Part shown: positions 8,049 to 15,822 of the stretch, one piece after another
Position numbering within the stretch: position 1 is the stretch's first letter
Layout: each line of letters starts with the position of its first letter
Source of the DNA: Pseudomonas abieticivorans
GTDB lineage: Bacteria; Pseudomonadota; Gammaproteobacteria; Pseudomonadales; Pseudomonadaceae
DNA: 64,000 bases
Assembly: GCF_023509015.1 (NCBI RefSeq)
Contig: NZ_CP094975.1
Span: forward strand, 4,891,501-4,955,500
Direction of reading: 5' to 3'
Notes under the pieces: model-generated
Told to the model about the DNA's origin: nothing
Database searches by the model: none
What the model saw: the letters and a program-made list of their open reading frames with translations, nothing else
Translations under genes and position numbers: made by a program

Positions 8049-9319
8049 GTCAGGCTCCGCAGGTGGGCGAGGAAGGCGTCGGGCAGGTGGTGGCCGCGTA
8101 ACAGGCTGCGCTCGGGGTCGGCGGGCCAGGTAAAGGCGCTGTGGCTATGGAACAGGGTCAGTTCGGCGGGTGCGCCTATCAGCGTGGGGCGTGCTTGAGG
8201 CGTCGCCAGCCAGTCGCGCCGGCAGATCGCTTGCGACGCTTGATCGAATGCATCGGCCAGTTGGCCGGTGAGCACGGCCAGTTGCAGGGTTTGCACGGGG
8301 TCGTAGCGGCCGGTGGGGCAAAACGCGTCTTGCACGTTGTCGGTGCCCAGCAACAGCGGGATGCCGCGCTCGCGCGCTTCCTTGATCAATGTCAGGCCAC
8401 GCTGGCGCGGGGTGCGCCCGGCCACCGCGTCTTGCAGCATCAGGTTGGTGCTGGGCAGGGCGAGCAGGGTGATCGGCGCGCGGGCCACGCTGTCCAGGGT
8501 GTGGCTGGCTACCTCGGCCGGTTGCGCGGCCAGGGAGCAGGCATGGCTGCAGACAATGCGCCCGGCAAAGCCGATGGCCTGGGCATATTGGGCCACGCGC
8601 GCCAGGCCGTTGGCGTGGGGCGAAAGCTCTTCATCCACGTGCAGGTCCAGGTCCAGCCCGTGGTGCGTGGCCACGTCGAGCAGCTGGCGCAAGGCTGCGT
8701 CGTTGTCGTTGCTGGTGTGGATGAAGGCCCCCAAAACGCCGCCGTATTGTTGGACCTGGCGTGCGATCAGGGTTGCATCGCTTTTGTTGGCGAACAGCGG
8801 CAGGGGCACCAAGGCGACTCGTTGCAGTTCGACCGGGCTGTCCTGCGCCAGGTCCGCCAGCAACGACCAGGCCGGCGGCGCCGCGGCGCTCCACCAGTCC
8901 ACGTGGCTGCGCAGCAGGCTCACGCCGTGGCTGGCTGCCTGACGCAGGGCACGCTGCGAACGCTGGTGCAAGTCGTCCCGGGTCCATTGCCGGCGATCGA
9001 GCTGGGTGGCGGCGATGGCGCCCAGCAGGCCCGGCTCGATCGGCCCCAGGCGCTGGCGGGTAAAAGTCTTGTCCAAGTGGGCATGGGCTTCGATCAGCCC
9101 CGGCAACACCAATGTGCCGTGCAGGTCGATGCCGTTGCAGGTGGCTGGCTGCGCGAGCACCTGGGTAATACGCCCGTTTTCAATCCTCAGCTGTGCCCGC
9201 TGCGGTTCGCCTGCCTGCTGGGGCCAGCCTTCGGGTAATAGCCAGCGAGGCAGCCGGGCGTGGCTGAGTACCAGGGCCGTAGTGGCGTTGTCGATGTTGG
9301 ACGGCATTGTGTTTTGCAT
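8045..9319 (-). CDS. Cytosine deaminase-like metal-dependent amidohydrolase
   Basis: 424 residues. Metal-binding motifs sit in the order expected for the CodA/AtzC branch: HAHLD (residues 79-83), HVDE (227-230), CSHACS (257-262) and GTDNVQDAF (325-333, with the metal Asp). Family members deaminate or dealkylate amino-pyrimidines and s-triazines. It is the first gene of the operon that continues into ridA-like, creatininase and ABC genes, and it overlaps ridA by 4 bp. The start ATG at 9319 lies just downstream of a 27-bp palindrome. The substrate is not assignable. Its company argues for deamination of an imported N-heterocycle. Confidence 0.85.
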   Translation of the reverse strand: MQNTMPSNIDNATTALVLSHARLPRWLLPEGWPQQAGEPQRAQLRIENGRITQVLAQPATCNGIDLHGTLVLPGLIEAHAHLDKTFTRQRLGPIEPGLLGAIAATQLDRRQWTRDDLHQRSQRALRQAASHGVSLLRSHVDWWSAAAPPAWSLLADLAQDSPVELQRVALVPLPLFANKSDATLIARQVQQYGGVLGAFIHTSNDNDAALRQLLDVATHHGLDLDLHVDEELSPHANGLARVAQYAQAIGFAGRIVCSHACSLAAQPAEVASHTLDSVARAPITLLALPSTNLMLQDAVAGRTPRQRGLTLIKEARERGIPLLLGTDNVQDAFCPTGRYDPVQTLQLAVLTGQLADAFDQASQAICRRDWLATPQARPTLIGAPAELTLFHSHSAFTWPADPERSLLRGHHLPDAFLAHLRSLT

Positions 9320-9322
9320 AGC

Positions 9323-9349
9323 TGACCGATCGGTTGAATCGTTTGGTCA
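9323..9349 (-). promoter_or_regulatory. 27-bp palindrome, candidate TetR-family operator
   Basis: Two 13-bp arms (TGACCGATCGGTT and AATCGTTTGGTCA) flank a single central base, with outer TGACC/GGTCA and inner CG..TT/AA..CG matches. A further half-site, TCCGATTGGTCA, lies at 9378-9389, 40 bp away by its GGTCA. RutR-type operators have a TTGACCA..TGGTCAA core (established knowledge), so the adjacent RutR-like TetR protein is the natural ligand. The site overlaps the start region of the amidohydrolase operon. Confidence 0.6.
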
Positions 9350-9415
9350 AATACTAGCAACGCCTATGCCAATACTGTCCGATTGGTCAGAAATGCCGAA
9401 GTGCAAGGGTGCGGA

Positions 9416-10064
9416 TCAGTCTTTGAGGTGGCAGCCTGCGAGTACGAATGTCACCAACTCGTCGAGGATTTCCCGTTGCTGTTCGGGTGACTGCAGGCTC
9501 TGGCCCAGGATCAATTCGGCCTGCAGCGCGTAATCGGCGTAATACTGGGTCAGGGCCCAGATATGCATGATCAGACAGGCGCGGGTTCAGGGGCCGCAAA
9601 ATGCCCTGGTCTACCCAGGTTTGCAGGCGGTCCACCTTGCTTTGCGTGGTGCTCAGGGCCCCGGGCCAGAAGCCCTCCAGGCGGGTGCCGCCGCTGAGCA
9701 ACTCGTTGGTGAAGATGCGCGATATTTCCGGGTGGTCCAAGGCGAACTCAAGCTTCTGGCGCACGTATTCGCCAAGGATCTGCCGAGGCGTGGCGCTGTC
9801 TTGTGCGCCAAACACGAACAGTTTCGACCAGGCGTTCATCAACTGCCCCAGCACCTGGGCGTACAGGCTTTCCTTGTCTTCGATGTAGTAGTGCAACTGG
9901 GATTTTTTAAGGCCCGCGCGTTCGGCGATCGCCTGGGTGGAGGCACCGATGAAACCGTGCTGGCTGAACTCGCTGATGGCGGCCGCACGGATGTTGTCCA
10001 TGATTTCCTGACGGCTCTGCTTGGGGCTGCGGGTTGGCTTGGCCGGGGTCGGTGTTGCGTTCAT
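9416..10064 (-). pseudogene. RutR-like TetR-family regulator, frameshifted
   Basis: The N-terminal TetR helix-turn-helix is intact (GFIGASTQAIAERAGLKKSQ then LHYYIEDKESLYAQVLGQ), followed by the YcdC/RutR-type C-terminal domain. The frame is normal down to LRPLNPRL, then changes to a frame with no family similarity that ends at 9387. Reading the other frame from the same spot gives LIMHIWALTQYYADYALQ and continues to HLKD with a stop at 9416-9418. That is the expected RutR-type ending. One extra base (plus-strand A near 9575) explains it. The gene is either truly inactivated or a sequencing error. The ATG at 10064 is preferred over a TTG/GTG at 10076/10070. It is located upstream of, and on the same strand as, the operon it probably represses. 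Confidence 0.8.
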
Positions 10065-10336
10065 GTGTTGCACCAATATCGGAAAAAAACGAAGGGGGCG
10101 GGCTCATTCTGGTGCGCACGCGATCGTGGGCGGCGGGTATTTCGTGCACCGATGAAGCCTGTGTGTGCAGCGTACAAGAAATGGCAGGGGGCTTGTTGGT
10201 TTGGCGTGTTTTGCCAAATGTCAATGTGGCAATTGTTCGCGTTTCTGTAACAAAGATTTGCTGGATCATGGATTATTAGTGGACTAACTAGTTGGTTACA
10301 ATTGCTGACTTATATTCGAATGGAAACGGCTGGCTC

Positions 10337-10798
10337 ATGAAATCTGTATCGTTTTTCCTGACTGGTTTACTCGCTTTGGCCGGCACGGCTGCACAGGCTG
10401 CTACCCACCCGCAACTGGACAACGCCCAGGCCCTGCAGGTGATCACCAGCGTCAAGGGCTCCCTGGCCGCTGAAAAGAGTTTCGGTTGCGTGGCGGTGGT
10501 CGACGTGTCCGGCACGTTGCTGGCCTTCGAACGCCTGGACGGCGCGCCGCTGGGTTGCGTCGATGCCTCCATTGGCAAGGCCCGCACCTCGGCGCTGTAC
10601 CGTGCCCCGTCGGTCAAGTTCATGGAGCGCCTGCAAAAAGGCGAGAACACGGTGCTTGAAATTCCCCATGCCGTGGCGCTGGGCGGCGGCTACCCGCTGA
10701 CCCTCAATGGCGAAGTCGTGGGCGCCGTGGGCGTCAGCACACCGGTACAGGCCCTGGACAACAGCGCCTCGCAGACTGCCGCCGAAAGCCTGAAGTAA
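10337..10798 (+). CDS. GlcG/HbpS-like secreted protein
   Basis: 153 residues. Signal peptide MKSVSFFLTGLLALAGTAAQ with an AQAAT cleavage site. The mature part has the GlcG/HbpS (DUF336) fold: CVAVVDVSGTLLAFERLDGA, then SIGKARTSALYR and the C-terminal GGGYPLTLNGEVVGAVGVS. Family members bind haem or small cofactors, and periplasmic versions are often encoded with dehydrogenases that use cytochrome c (family knowledge). Here it precedes a three-subunit membrane dehydrogenase by 120 bp on the same strand. A helper role in haem/cofactor handling for that enzyme is inference. The start at 10337 is chosen because the signal peptide begins there; upstream in-frame codons add non-hydrophobic residues. 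Confidence 0.82.
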   Translation: MKSVSFFLTGLLALAGTAAQAATHPQLDNAQALQVITSVKGSLAAEKSFGCVAVVDVSGTLLAFERLDGAPLGCVDASIGKARTSALYRAPSVKFMERLQKGENTVLEIPHAVALGGGYPLTLNGEVVGAVGVSTPVQALDNSASQTAAESLK

Positions 10799-10818
10799 TT
10801 CGCAGAGCTAAAAAACCA

Positions 10819-10843
10819 CCGCGGCAGGCTTGGTCTGTCGCGG
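10819..10843 (+). terminator. Hairpin between GlcG-like gene and dehydrogenase genes
   Basis: Arms CCGCGGCAG and CTGTCGCGG (one G-U pair) enclose a 7-base loop. It is followed by AATTTCT rather than a clean T-run, so it may attenuate rather than terminate. The G+C stem in a 120-bp gap suggests that expression of the two parts of the operon can be uncoupled. Confidence 0.4.
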
Positions 10844-10918
10844 CGAATTTCTGTGCACACCATTAAAAGCCTTGAAGCCTAAACGCTATCAGGGATGGGA
10901 TCACTCGGACCAAAAACC

Positions 10919-11452
10919 ATGATTAACCTCACCCGACGCCGTCTGGTCTTCGGTGCCTCAAGCCTCCTGGCTGCCGGTGCCCTGGGCAAGACCTTGCTTG
11001 TGTCCAACGCCTTCGCCAGCGCGCCGCTGGTCAATGGCATCCGCTTGCCGGCCGATTTCCTCGCCTTGTCGATGCTGCTGACCGGCATCGACAAGCCCGA
11101 CCTGCAACTGGCCCAGCGCCTGTATGACTGGTTGCGACACCAGGACAACCAGTTGCCTGCGCACCTGGACGCCCTGGCGGGCCTGCTGGCGGCCAACGCC
11201 GGCGCCACGCCGCCAGCCTTCCAGGCGGCCCTGGCCGCGCAACCGACAGCGGTGGTGGCGGTGTACCAGGCCATGGTCGGCGGCTGGTACCTGGGGGTGG
11301 TGGGCAACAAAATGAGCCCCACCTGCATCGGCTTTGAAAACATCGTCAGCTACCAGGTGCTGAGCACCTCGTTCACGCCACCGAGCTACTGCGCCGGCGA
11401 GCCGAACTTCTGGACTCAACCTCCGCAATCCGAGAGCGTGGCCCATGTCTGA
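10919..11452 (+). CDS. Membrane sugar/alcohol dehydrogenase small (gamma) subunit, Tat-exported
   Basis: 177 residues. A twin-arginine signal (LTRRRLVFGASSLLAAGALG) is followed by a small helical domain (FLALSMLLTGIDKPDLQLAQ, YDWLRHQDNQ) and a Trp-rich C-terminus (MVGGWYLGVVGNKMSPTCIG). This is the pattern of the small subunit of three-component gluconate, sorbitol or fructose dehydrogenases, which is exported folded together with the flavoprotein. The start at 10919 puts the RR motif at residues 5-7. The last 8 bases overlap the start of the GMC flavoprotein gene, so stoichiometric translation is likely. Confidence 0.85.
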   Translation: MINLTRRRLVFGASSLLAAGALGKTLLVSNAFASAPLVNGIRLPADFLALSMLLTGIDKPDLQLAQRLYDWLRHQDNQLPAHLDALAGLLAANAGATPPAFQAALAAQPTAVVAVYQAMVGGWYLGVVGNKMSPTCIGFENIVSYQVLSTSFTPPSYCAGEPNFWTQPPQSESVAHV

Positions 11453-13049
11453 TTCCCTGAGTGCAGATGTCGTTGTCATTGGTGCCGGTATCGCCGGTTC
11501 CCTGTCGGCACTGAAAATGGCCAAGGCCGGCGCTTCGGTGCTGATCCTGGAGTCCGGTCCCGAAATCAAGCGCGACGAGGCCGTGGAGTTGTTTCGCAAC
11601 AGCCCGCTCAAGGGCGATTTCACCGAACCCTATCCGCCAAAACCCTGGGCGCCACAGCCCAAGTTCCAGCCGGTGGACAACGGTTACCTGATCCAGAAAG
11701 GCCCGGACCCGTACCTGGCGTCCTACCTGCGCGGCGTGGGTGGCACCACCTGGCACTGGGCGGGGCAGGCGTTTCGCATACAGCCCAACGACATGCGTTT
11801 GCAGTCGTTGTATGGCGTGGGGGTGGACTGGCCGCTCAGCTATGCCGAGCTTGAACCTTACTACTGCGACGCGGAAACCCAGATGGGCGTTTCCGGTGAC
11901 GCCGACCTCGGTTCGCCACGTTCGCAACCCTACCCGTTGCCGGGCATCCCGCTGCCTTACGGTTTCGAGCGCATGAAGCAGCGCCTGGCCGGCCTGGGCT
12001 ATGAAGTGGGCATCGGCCCGCAGGCGCGCAACAGCGTGGCCTATGACGGCCGCCCGGCCTGCTGCGGTAACAACAACTGCATGCCAGTGTGCCCGATCGA
12101 CGCTCAGTACCACGGTGGCATCGCCGCGCGCAAAGCACTGGACGCCGGCGTGCGCATCGTCGCCAACGCCGTGGTGTACCGCATTGAGGCCGATGACAAG
12201 GGTCGCATCGTTGCCGTGCATTACCTGGACAGCCACAAGACCAGCCACAAGGTCACCGGCAAGCAGTTCGTGCTGACGGCCAACGCCATCGAAAGCAGCA
12301 AGCTGTTGCTGATGTCCACCAGCGACCGCCTGCCCAATGGCGTGGCTAACAGCAACGACATGGTCGGCCGCCATTTGATGGACCACCCCGGTTCTTCGGT
12401 GGAGTTCCTGGCCGACGAGCCGATCTACTTCGGCCGCGGCCCGATGCGCCCCAGCAGCATCAACAACATCCGCGACGGGGCGTTTCGCGCCGACCGTTCG
12501 GGCCTGCGTATCGACCTGGCCAACACCAACCCCACGCGCATGCTCACCGAGCGCTTGATCAAGCAGGGCTACTACGGCAAGGCGCTGAACGAGAAGCTCA
12601 AGTATCAGGCCGACCACTATGTGCTGCTCAAGGGCATGATGGAAATCCTGCCAGACCGTGACAACCGCATCGTGCTCAGCAAGACCGAGAAGGACGCCTG
12701 GGGCCTGCCGCGCGTCGAGGTGTACTACAAGTTCCCGGACTACGTGCACAAGGGCTACGACCACTCCATCGAGGTGTATCGCGAAATCGCCAGCGCCATG
12801 GGCGGCACCGAAGTGGTGTACAGCAAGCGCGGCGTGTACGACAACAATCAGCACATCACCGGCACCCTGAGCATGGGCGCAAACCCGGCCACCTCGGTGG
12901 TGGACCGCGACCTGCGCAGCCACGATCACGAGAACCTGTTCATGGCCGGCACCGGCGTGATGCCGACCGCGGCCATCGTCAACTCGACGCTGACCGGCAC
13001 CGCCCTGGCCCTGCGTATGGCCGACACCGTGTTGAAGAGCCTGTCATGA
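11445..13049 (+). CDS. GMC-family FAD dehydrogenase large subunit
   Basis: 534 residues. N-terminal Rossmann motif VVVIGAGIAGSLSALKMAKA (residues ~9-28); GMC block SYLRGVGGTTWHWAG; C-terminal NQHITGTLSMGANP with the active-site His and MAGTGVMPTAAIVNSTLTG with the catalytic Asn. The cluster CCGNNNCMPVCP (about residues 205-216) fits the iron-sulfur-binding cysteines reported in fructose/glucose dehydrogenase large subunits. It lacks its own signal and is probably exported by riding on the Tat small subunit. It oxidises a sugar, sugar acid or polyol at the periplasmic face and passes electrons to the cytochrome c subunit. The exact substrate (gluconate, 2-ketogluconate, sorbitol) cannot be told. 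Confidence 0.88.
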   Translation: MSDSLSADVVVIGAGIAGSLSALKMAKAGASVLILESGPEIKRDEAVELFRNSPLKGDFTEPYPPKPWAPQPKFQPVDNGYLIQKGPDPYLASYLRGVGGTTWHWAGQAFRIQPNDMRLQSLYGVGVDWPLSYAELEPYYCDAETQMGVSGDADLGSPRSQPYPLPGIPLPYGFERMKQRLAGLGYEVGIGPQARNSVAYDGRPACCGNNNCMPVCPIDAQYHGGIAARKALDAGVRIVANAVVYRIEADDKGRIVAVHYLDSHKTSHKVTGKQFVLTANAIESSKLLLMSTSDRLPNGVANSNDMVGRHLMDHPGSSVEFLADEPIYFGRGPMRPSSINNIRDGAFRADRSGLRIDLANTNPTRMLTERLIKQGYYGKALNEKLKYQADHYVLLKGMMEILPDRDNRIVLSKTEKDAWGLPRVEVYYKFPDYVHKGYDHSIEVYREIASAMGGTEVVYSKRGVYDNNQHITGTLSMGANPATSVVDRDLRSHDHENLFMAGTGVMPTAAIVNSTLTGTALALRMADTVLKSLS

Positions 13050-14377
13050 TGACCCCATTGCCGATGAAAAAACTGCTGCTTGCCGCGCTGCCCCTGCTGG
13101 TCAGCCTGGGCGCCCCTGCCGCTGAACAACCTGCGCCTGGGGATCTGATTGCCCGCGGCGCTTACCTGGCCCATGCGGCCGACTGCACCGCGTGCCATAC
13201 CGCGCCGCACGGCAATCCGTTTGGCGGTGGCTACCCGGTGGGCACGCCGTTCGGGCTGATCTACGGCACCAACATCTCCTCCGACAAGACCCACGGTATC
13301 GGTAGCTGGAGCGACGACCAGTTCGTCGCCGCAGTGCGCGACGGCGTGGGCAAGGACGGCCAACAGCTTTACCCAGCCATGCCCTACGACTCGTTCACCA
13401 AGATGTCCCGCGATGACGTGCTGGCGATCAAGGCCTACCTGATGTCCGAGCCTCCGGTGGCCGAAGCGTCGCCGGTCACCGACCTGCCGTTCCCGTTCAA
13501 CCAGCGCTGGGGCATGGTGTTCTGGAAGTTCTTCAACTTCACGCCAGGCGAGCTCAAGCCCGACCCCAGCCAAACCGCCGAATGGAACCAGGGCCGCTAC
13601 TTGGTCGATGCCCTGGCACACTGTGGCACCTGCCATACGCCGCGCAACCTGACCATGGGTATGGACACCAAGAAGCCCTTCGCCGGGGGTGACCTGGGCG
13701 GCTTCGTGGCCTACAACATCACCCCGGACAAGACCGCCGGCATTGGCAGTTGGACCCAGAACGAACTGGTGACCTACCTGCAGACCGGTCACGTGGACGG
13801 CCGTGCATCGGCGTCGGGCCCCATGGCCGAAGCCATCGAGCACAGCCTGCAATACCTGCCCGAGTCTGACTTGGCCGCGATCGCCACCTACCTGCAGTCG
13901 GTGCCGGCGATTGCCGACGACAAGCAAAGCGCCTCACGCGAAAGCTTCGGCAAGCCCAGCGATGGGTATGTCGCCGTGCGCGGCGACAGCGTCGCCCAGG
14001 CGCAAGACCCGGGCCGCGTGTTGTTCATGGGTAGCTGCGCCACCTGCCACGGTGCCAAGGGGCGGGGCGCGGGCAGCGGTTTTGGTGCCTACCCGTCCCT
14101 GTTCAACCACACCACCACCGGCGCTGCGGATGCCAAGAACGTGGTGTCGGTGATCCTGGGGTCGGTCGACCGCAAGATGGTCAAGGGCGAGATCCTGATG
14201 CCATCGTTTGCCGAGGACCTGAACGATGCGCAGGTGGCCCAGGTGGCCAACTACGTGATGACCCAGTTCGGCAACCCGGCAGCGGCCACGGTGGACGCCA
14301 AGCAGGTGGCGAAGTTGCGCGGCGACGCGCAACTGAAGTCGCCGCCGGCGGTGTTGCAGGGGGATATGGCGCGGTAG
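13046..14377 (+). CDS. Tri-heme cytochrome c subunit of membrane dehydrogenase
   Basis: 443 residues with a Sec signal (KKLLLAALPLLVSLGAPAAE) and three heme c attachment sites: CTACH (residues 47-51), CGTCH (193-197) and CATCH (331-335). Three-heme subunits of this length accompany GMC-type gluconate, sorbitol and alcohol dehydrogenases and pass electrons to ubiquinone (family knowledge). The start overlaps the flavoprotein stop as ATGATG, so the three structural genes are translationally linked. I see no long C-terminal membrane anchor; attachment may be through an amphipathic helix or partner proteins. A weak hairpin (14390-14414, GCCCTCT/AGAGGGC) lies after the stop. Confidence 0.9.
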   Translation: MMTPLPMKKLLLAALPLLVSLGAPAAEQPAPGDLIARGAYLAHAADCTACHTAPHGNPFGGGYPVGTPFGLIYGTNISSDKTHGIGSWSDDQFVAAVRDGVGKDGQQLYPAMPYDSFTKMSRDDVLAIKAYLMSEPPVAEASPVTDLPFPFNQRWGMVFWKFFNFTPGELKPDPSQTAEWNQGRYLVDALAHCGTCHTPRNLTMGMDTKKPFAGGDLGGFVAYNITPDKTAGIGSWTQNELVTYLQTGHVDGRASASGPMAEAIEHSLQYLPESDLAAIATYLQSVPAIADDKQSASRESFGKPSDGYVAVRGDSVAQAQDPGRVLFMGSCATCHGAKGRGAGSGFGAYPSLFNHTTTGAADAKNVVSVILGSVDRKMVKGEILMPSFAEDLNDAQVAQVANYVMTQFGNPAAATVDAKQVAKLRGDAQLKSPPAVLQGDMAR

Positions 14378-14465
14378 TGGGCCGGCGCGGCCCTCTTCCG
14401 CACGGGCAGAGGGCTGGGCTGACTTTCGCCGCGTTGGGTGGCTTCGCAGGGTGGGTGTCCAAGGC

Positions 14466-15119
14466 TTACCACGAACCGTATGGGATACCGTATTTTTCGA
14501 TGTAGGCCTTGGCGGCTGGCTTCAAGGGCAATGCGTACCGGCCCTCATTTTTGCCCCCCGAAGGCCCCACTTCCACTACATCGGCCTGTACCCGCGCTAC
14601 GTCGATCGGTTTCAGGCACTGGCCGCCTAGCCAGACTCGGGCAATCCCTCCTGGGGCCAGACCGACGGTCAGCATGTTTCGGTAGTCCGTGATCCATTTG
14701 CTATCAAATTTGCAAAAGGCCTTTTCGCCCTTGAGCATGGCCTGTTGGGTGGCTTTGGGGATGACGATATAGGCTTCGTAGGTTTGCGGCTCTACCAGGG
14801 ATTGCCAGCGGACATAGAGTAGGCGGGTTAGGTCGGCGCCGAGGACGCGCTTTGTGGCACCGGCTCCTGGGTGCTCAGGCCAGCCACGCGGATCACCCCT
14901 CAGGTTCTTGGGCGAGCTCCCACCTACGCCGCTCATGGCGCGACGAAAGGCTCGGTCGTTGATATCCACCGCATCGGCGGTTTCAATCCACACCTCCATG
15001 TAATGGGGGGCACCGAGACCCAACCACCAGGCGTCATACGGCAGCCGCCCGGCACCACTGGTGCAGCCACTCAGCCAGAACAGTGCGCCGCACAGCAACA
15101 GGCCTTTGAGCTTATTCAC
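14466..15119 (-). CDS. DUF2931-like lipoprotein, putative Tle1 immunity protein (copy 1)
   Basis: 217 residues from a GTG start shared by all three copies; an ATG four codons earlier (15131) is an alternative. N-terminal lipobox LSGC, with lipidated Cys19, after a hydrophobic signal. The mature part begins TSGAGRLPYDAWWLGLGAPH and has MEVWIETADAVDI and VLGADLTRLLYVRWQSL. Proteins of this type (DUF2931) are commonly encoded beside TLE1 phospholipase effectors and act as periplasmic immunity lipoproteins. It is the last of three tandem copies downstream of the effector gene. It differs from copy 2 at only a few residues (e.g. FDSK versus ADAK). I assign the family by motif memory and context, not by a database search. 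Confidence 0.75.
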   Translation of the reverse strand: MNKLKGLLLCGALFWLSGCTSGAGRLPYDAWWLGLGAPHYMEVWIETADAVDINDRAFRRAMSGVGGSSPKNLRGDPRGWPEHPGAGATKRVLGADLTRLLYVRWQSLVEPQTYEAYIVIPKATQQAMLKGEKAFCKFDSKWITDYRNMLTVGLAPGGIARVWLGGQCLKPIDVARVQADVVEVGPSGGKNEGRYALPLKPAAKAYIEKYGIPYGSW

Positions 15120-15143
15120 TGATGGCACCATGAATGCCAAGAC

Positions 15144-15797
15144 TTACCACGAGCCATAGGGAATCCCGTATTTTTCGATGTAGGTCTTGGCGGCTGGCTT
15201 CAAGGGCAATGCGTACCGGCCCTCATTTTTGCCTCCCGAAGGCCCCACCTTCACTACATCGGCTTGCACTCGCGCTACGTCGATCGGCTTCAGGCACTGG
15301 CCGCCTAGCCAGACTCGGGCAATCCCGCCTGGGGCCAGGCCGACGGTCAGCATGTTTCGGTAGTCCGTGATCCATTTTGCATCGGCCTTGCAAAAGGTTT
15401 TCTCGCCCTTGAGCATGGCCTGTTGGGTGGCTTTGGGGATGACGATATAGGCTTCGTAGGTTTGCGGCTCTACCAGCGATTGCCAGCGGACATAGAGCAG
15501 GCGGGGTAGGTCGGCGCCGAGGACGCGCTTTGTGGCACCGGCTCCTGGGTGCTCAGGCCAGCCACGCGGATCACCCCTCAGGTTCTTGGGCGAGCTCCCC
15601 CCCACGCCGCTCATGGCGCGACGAAAGGCTCGGTCGTTGATATCCACCGCATCGGCGGTTTCAATCCACACCTCCATGTAATGGGGGGCACCGAGACCCA
15701 ACCACCATGCGTCATACGGCAGCCGCCCGGCACCACTGGTGCAACCACTCAGCCAGAACAGTGCGCCGCACAGCAACAGGCCTTTGAGCTTATTCAC
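15144..15797 (-). CDS. DUF2931-like lipoprotein, putative Tle1 immunity protein (copy 2)
   Basis: 217 residues from the conserved GTG; ATG at 15809 is the alternative. Same lipobox LSGC and almost the same sequence as copy 1 over its full length. Its C-terminal ~125 residues are nearly identical to copy 3. The ~24-bp gap to copy 1 carries no terminator. The upstream bases CCATCAGTGAATAAG match the effector-copy 3 junction, showing that this copy arose by duplication of a unit that included the end of the effector gene. Function as for copy 1. Which copy neutralises the linked effector, and which ones guard against foreign alleles, cannot be told from sequence. Confidence 0.75.
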   Translation of the reverse strand: MNKLKGLLLCGALFWLSGCTSGAGRLPYDAWWLGLGAPHYMEVWIETADAVDINDRAFRRAMSGVGGSSPKNLRGDPRGWPEHPGAGATKRVLGADLPRLLYVRWQSLVEPQTYEAYIVIPKATQQAMLKGEKTFCKADAKWITDYRNMLTVGLAPGGIARVWLGGQCLKPIDVARVQADVVKVGPSGGKNEGRYALPLKPAAKTYIEKYGIPYGSW

Positions 15798-15822
15798 TGA
15801 TGGCACCATGAATGCCAAGGAC

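Noticed and set aside
11373-12929. 518-residue minus-strand frame across the GMC dehydrogenase
   Set aside because: No recognisable motif; the plus-strand frame has Rossmann and GMC signatures.
10895-14377. Firm naming as gluconate 2-dehydrogenase
   Set aside because: Subunit pattern fits gluconate, 2-ketogluconate, sorbitol and fructose dehydrogenases alike; no substrate-specific residue can be cited.
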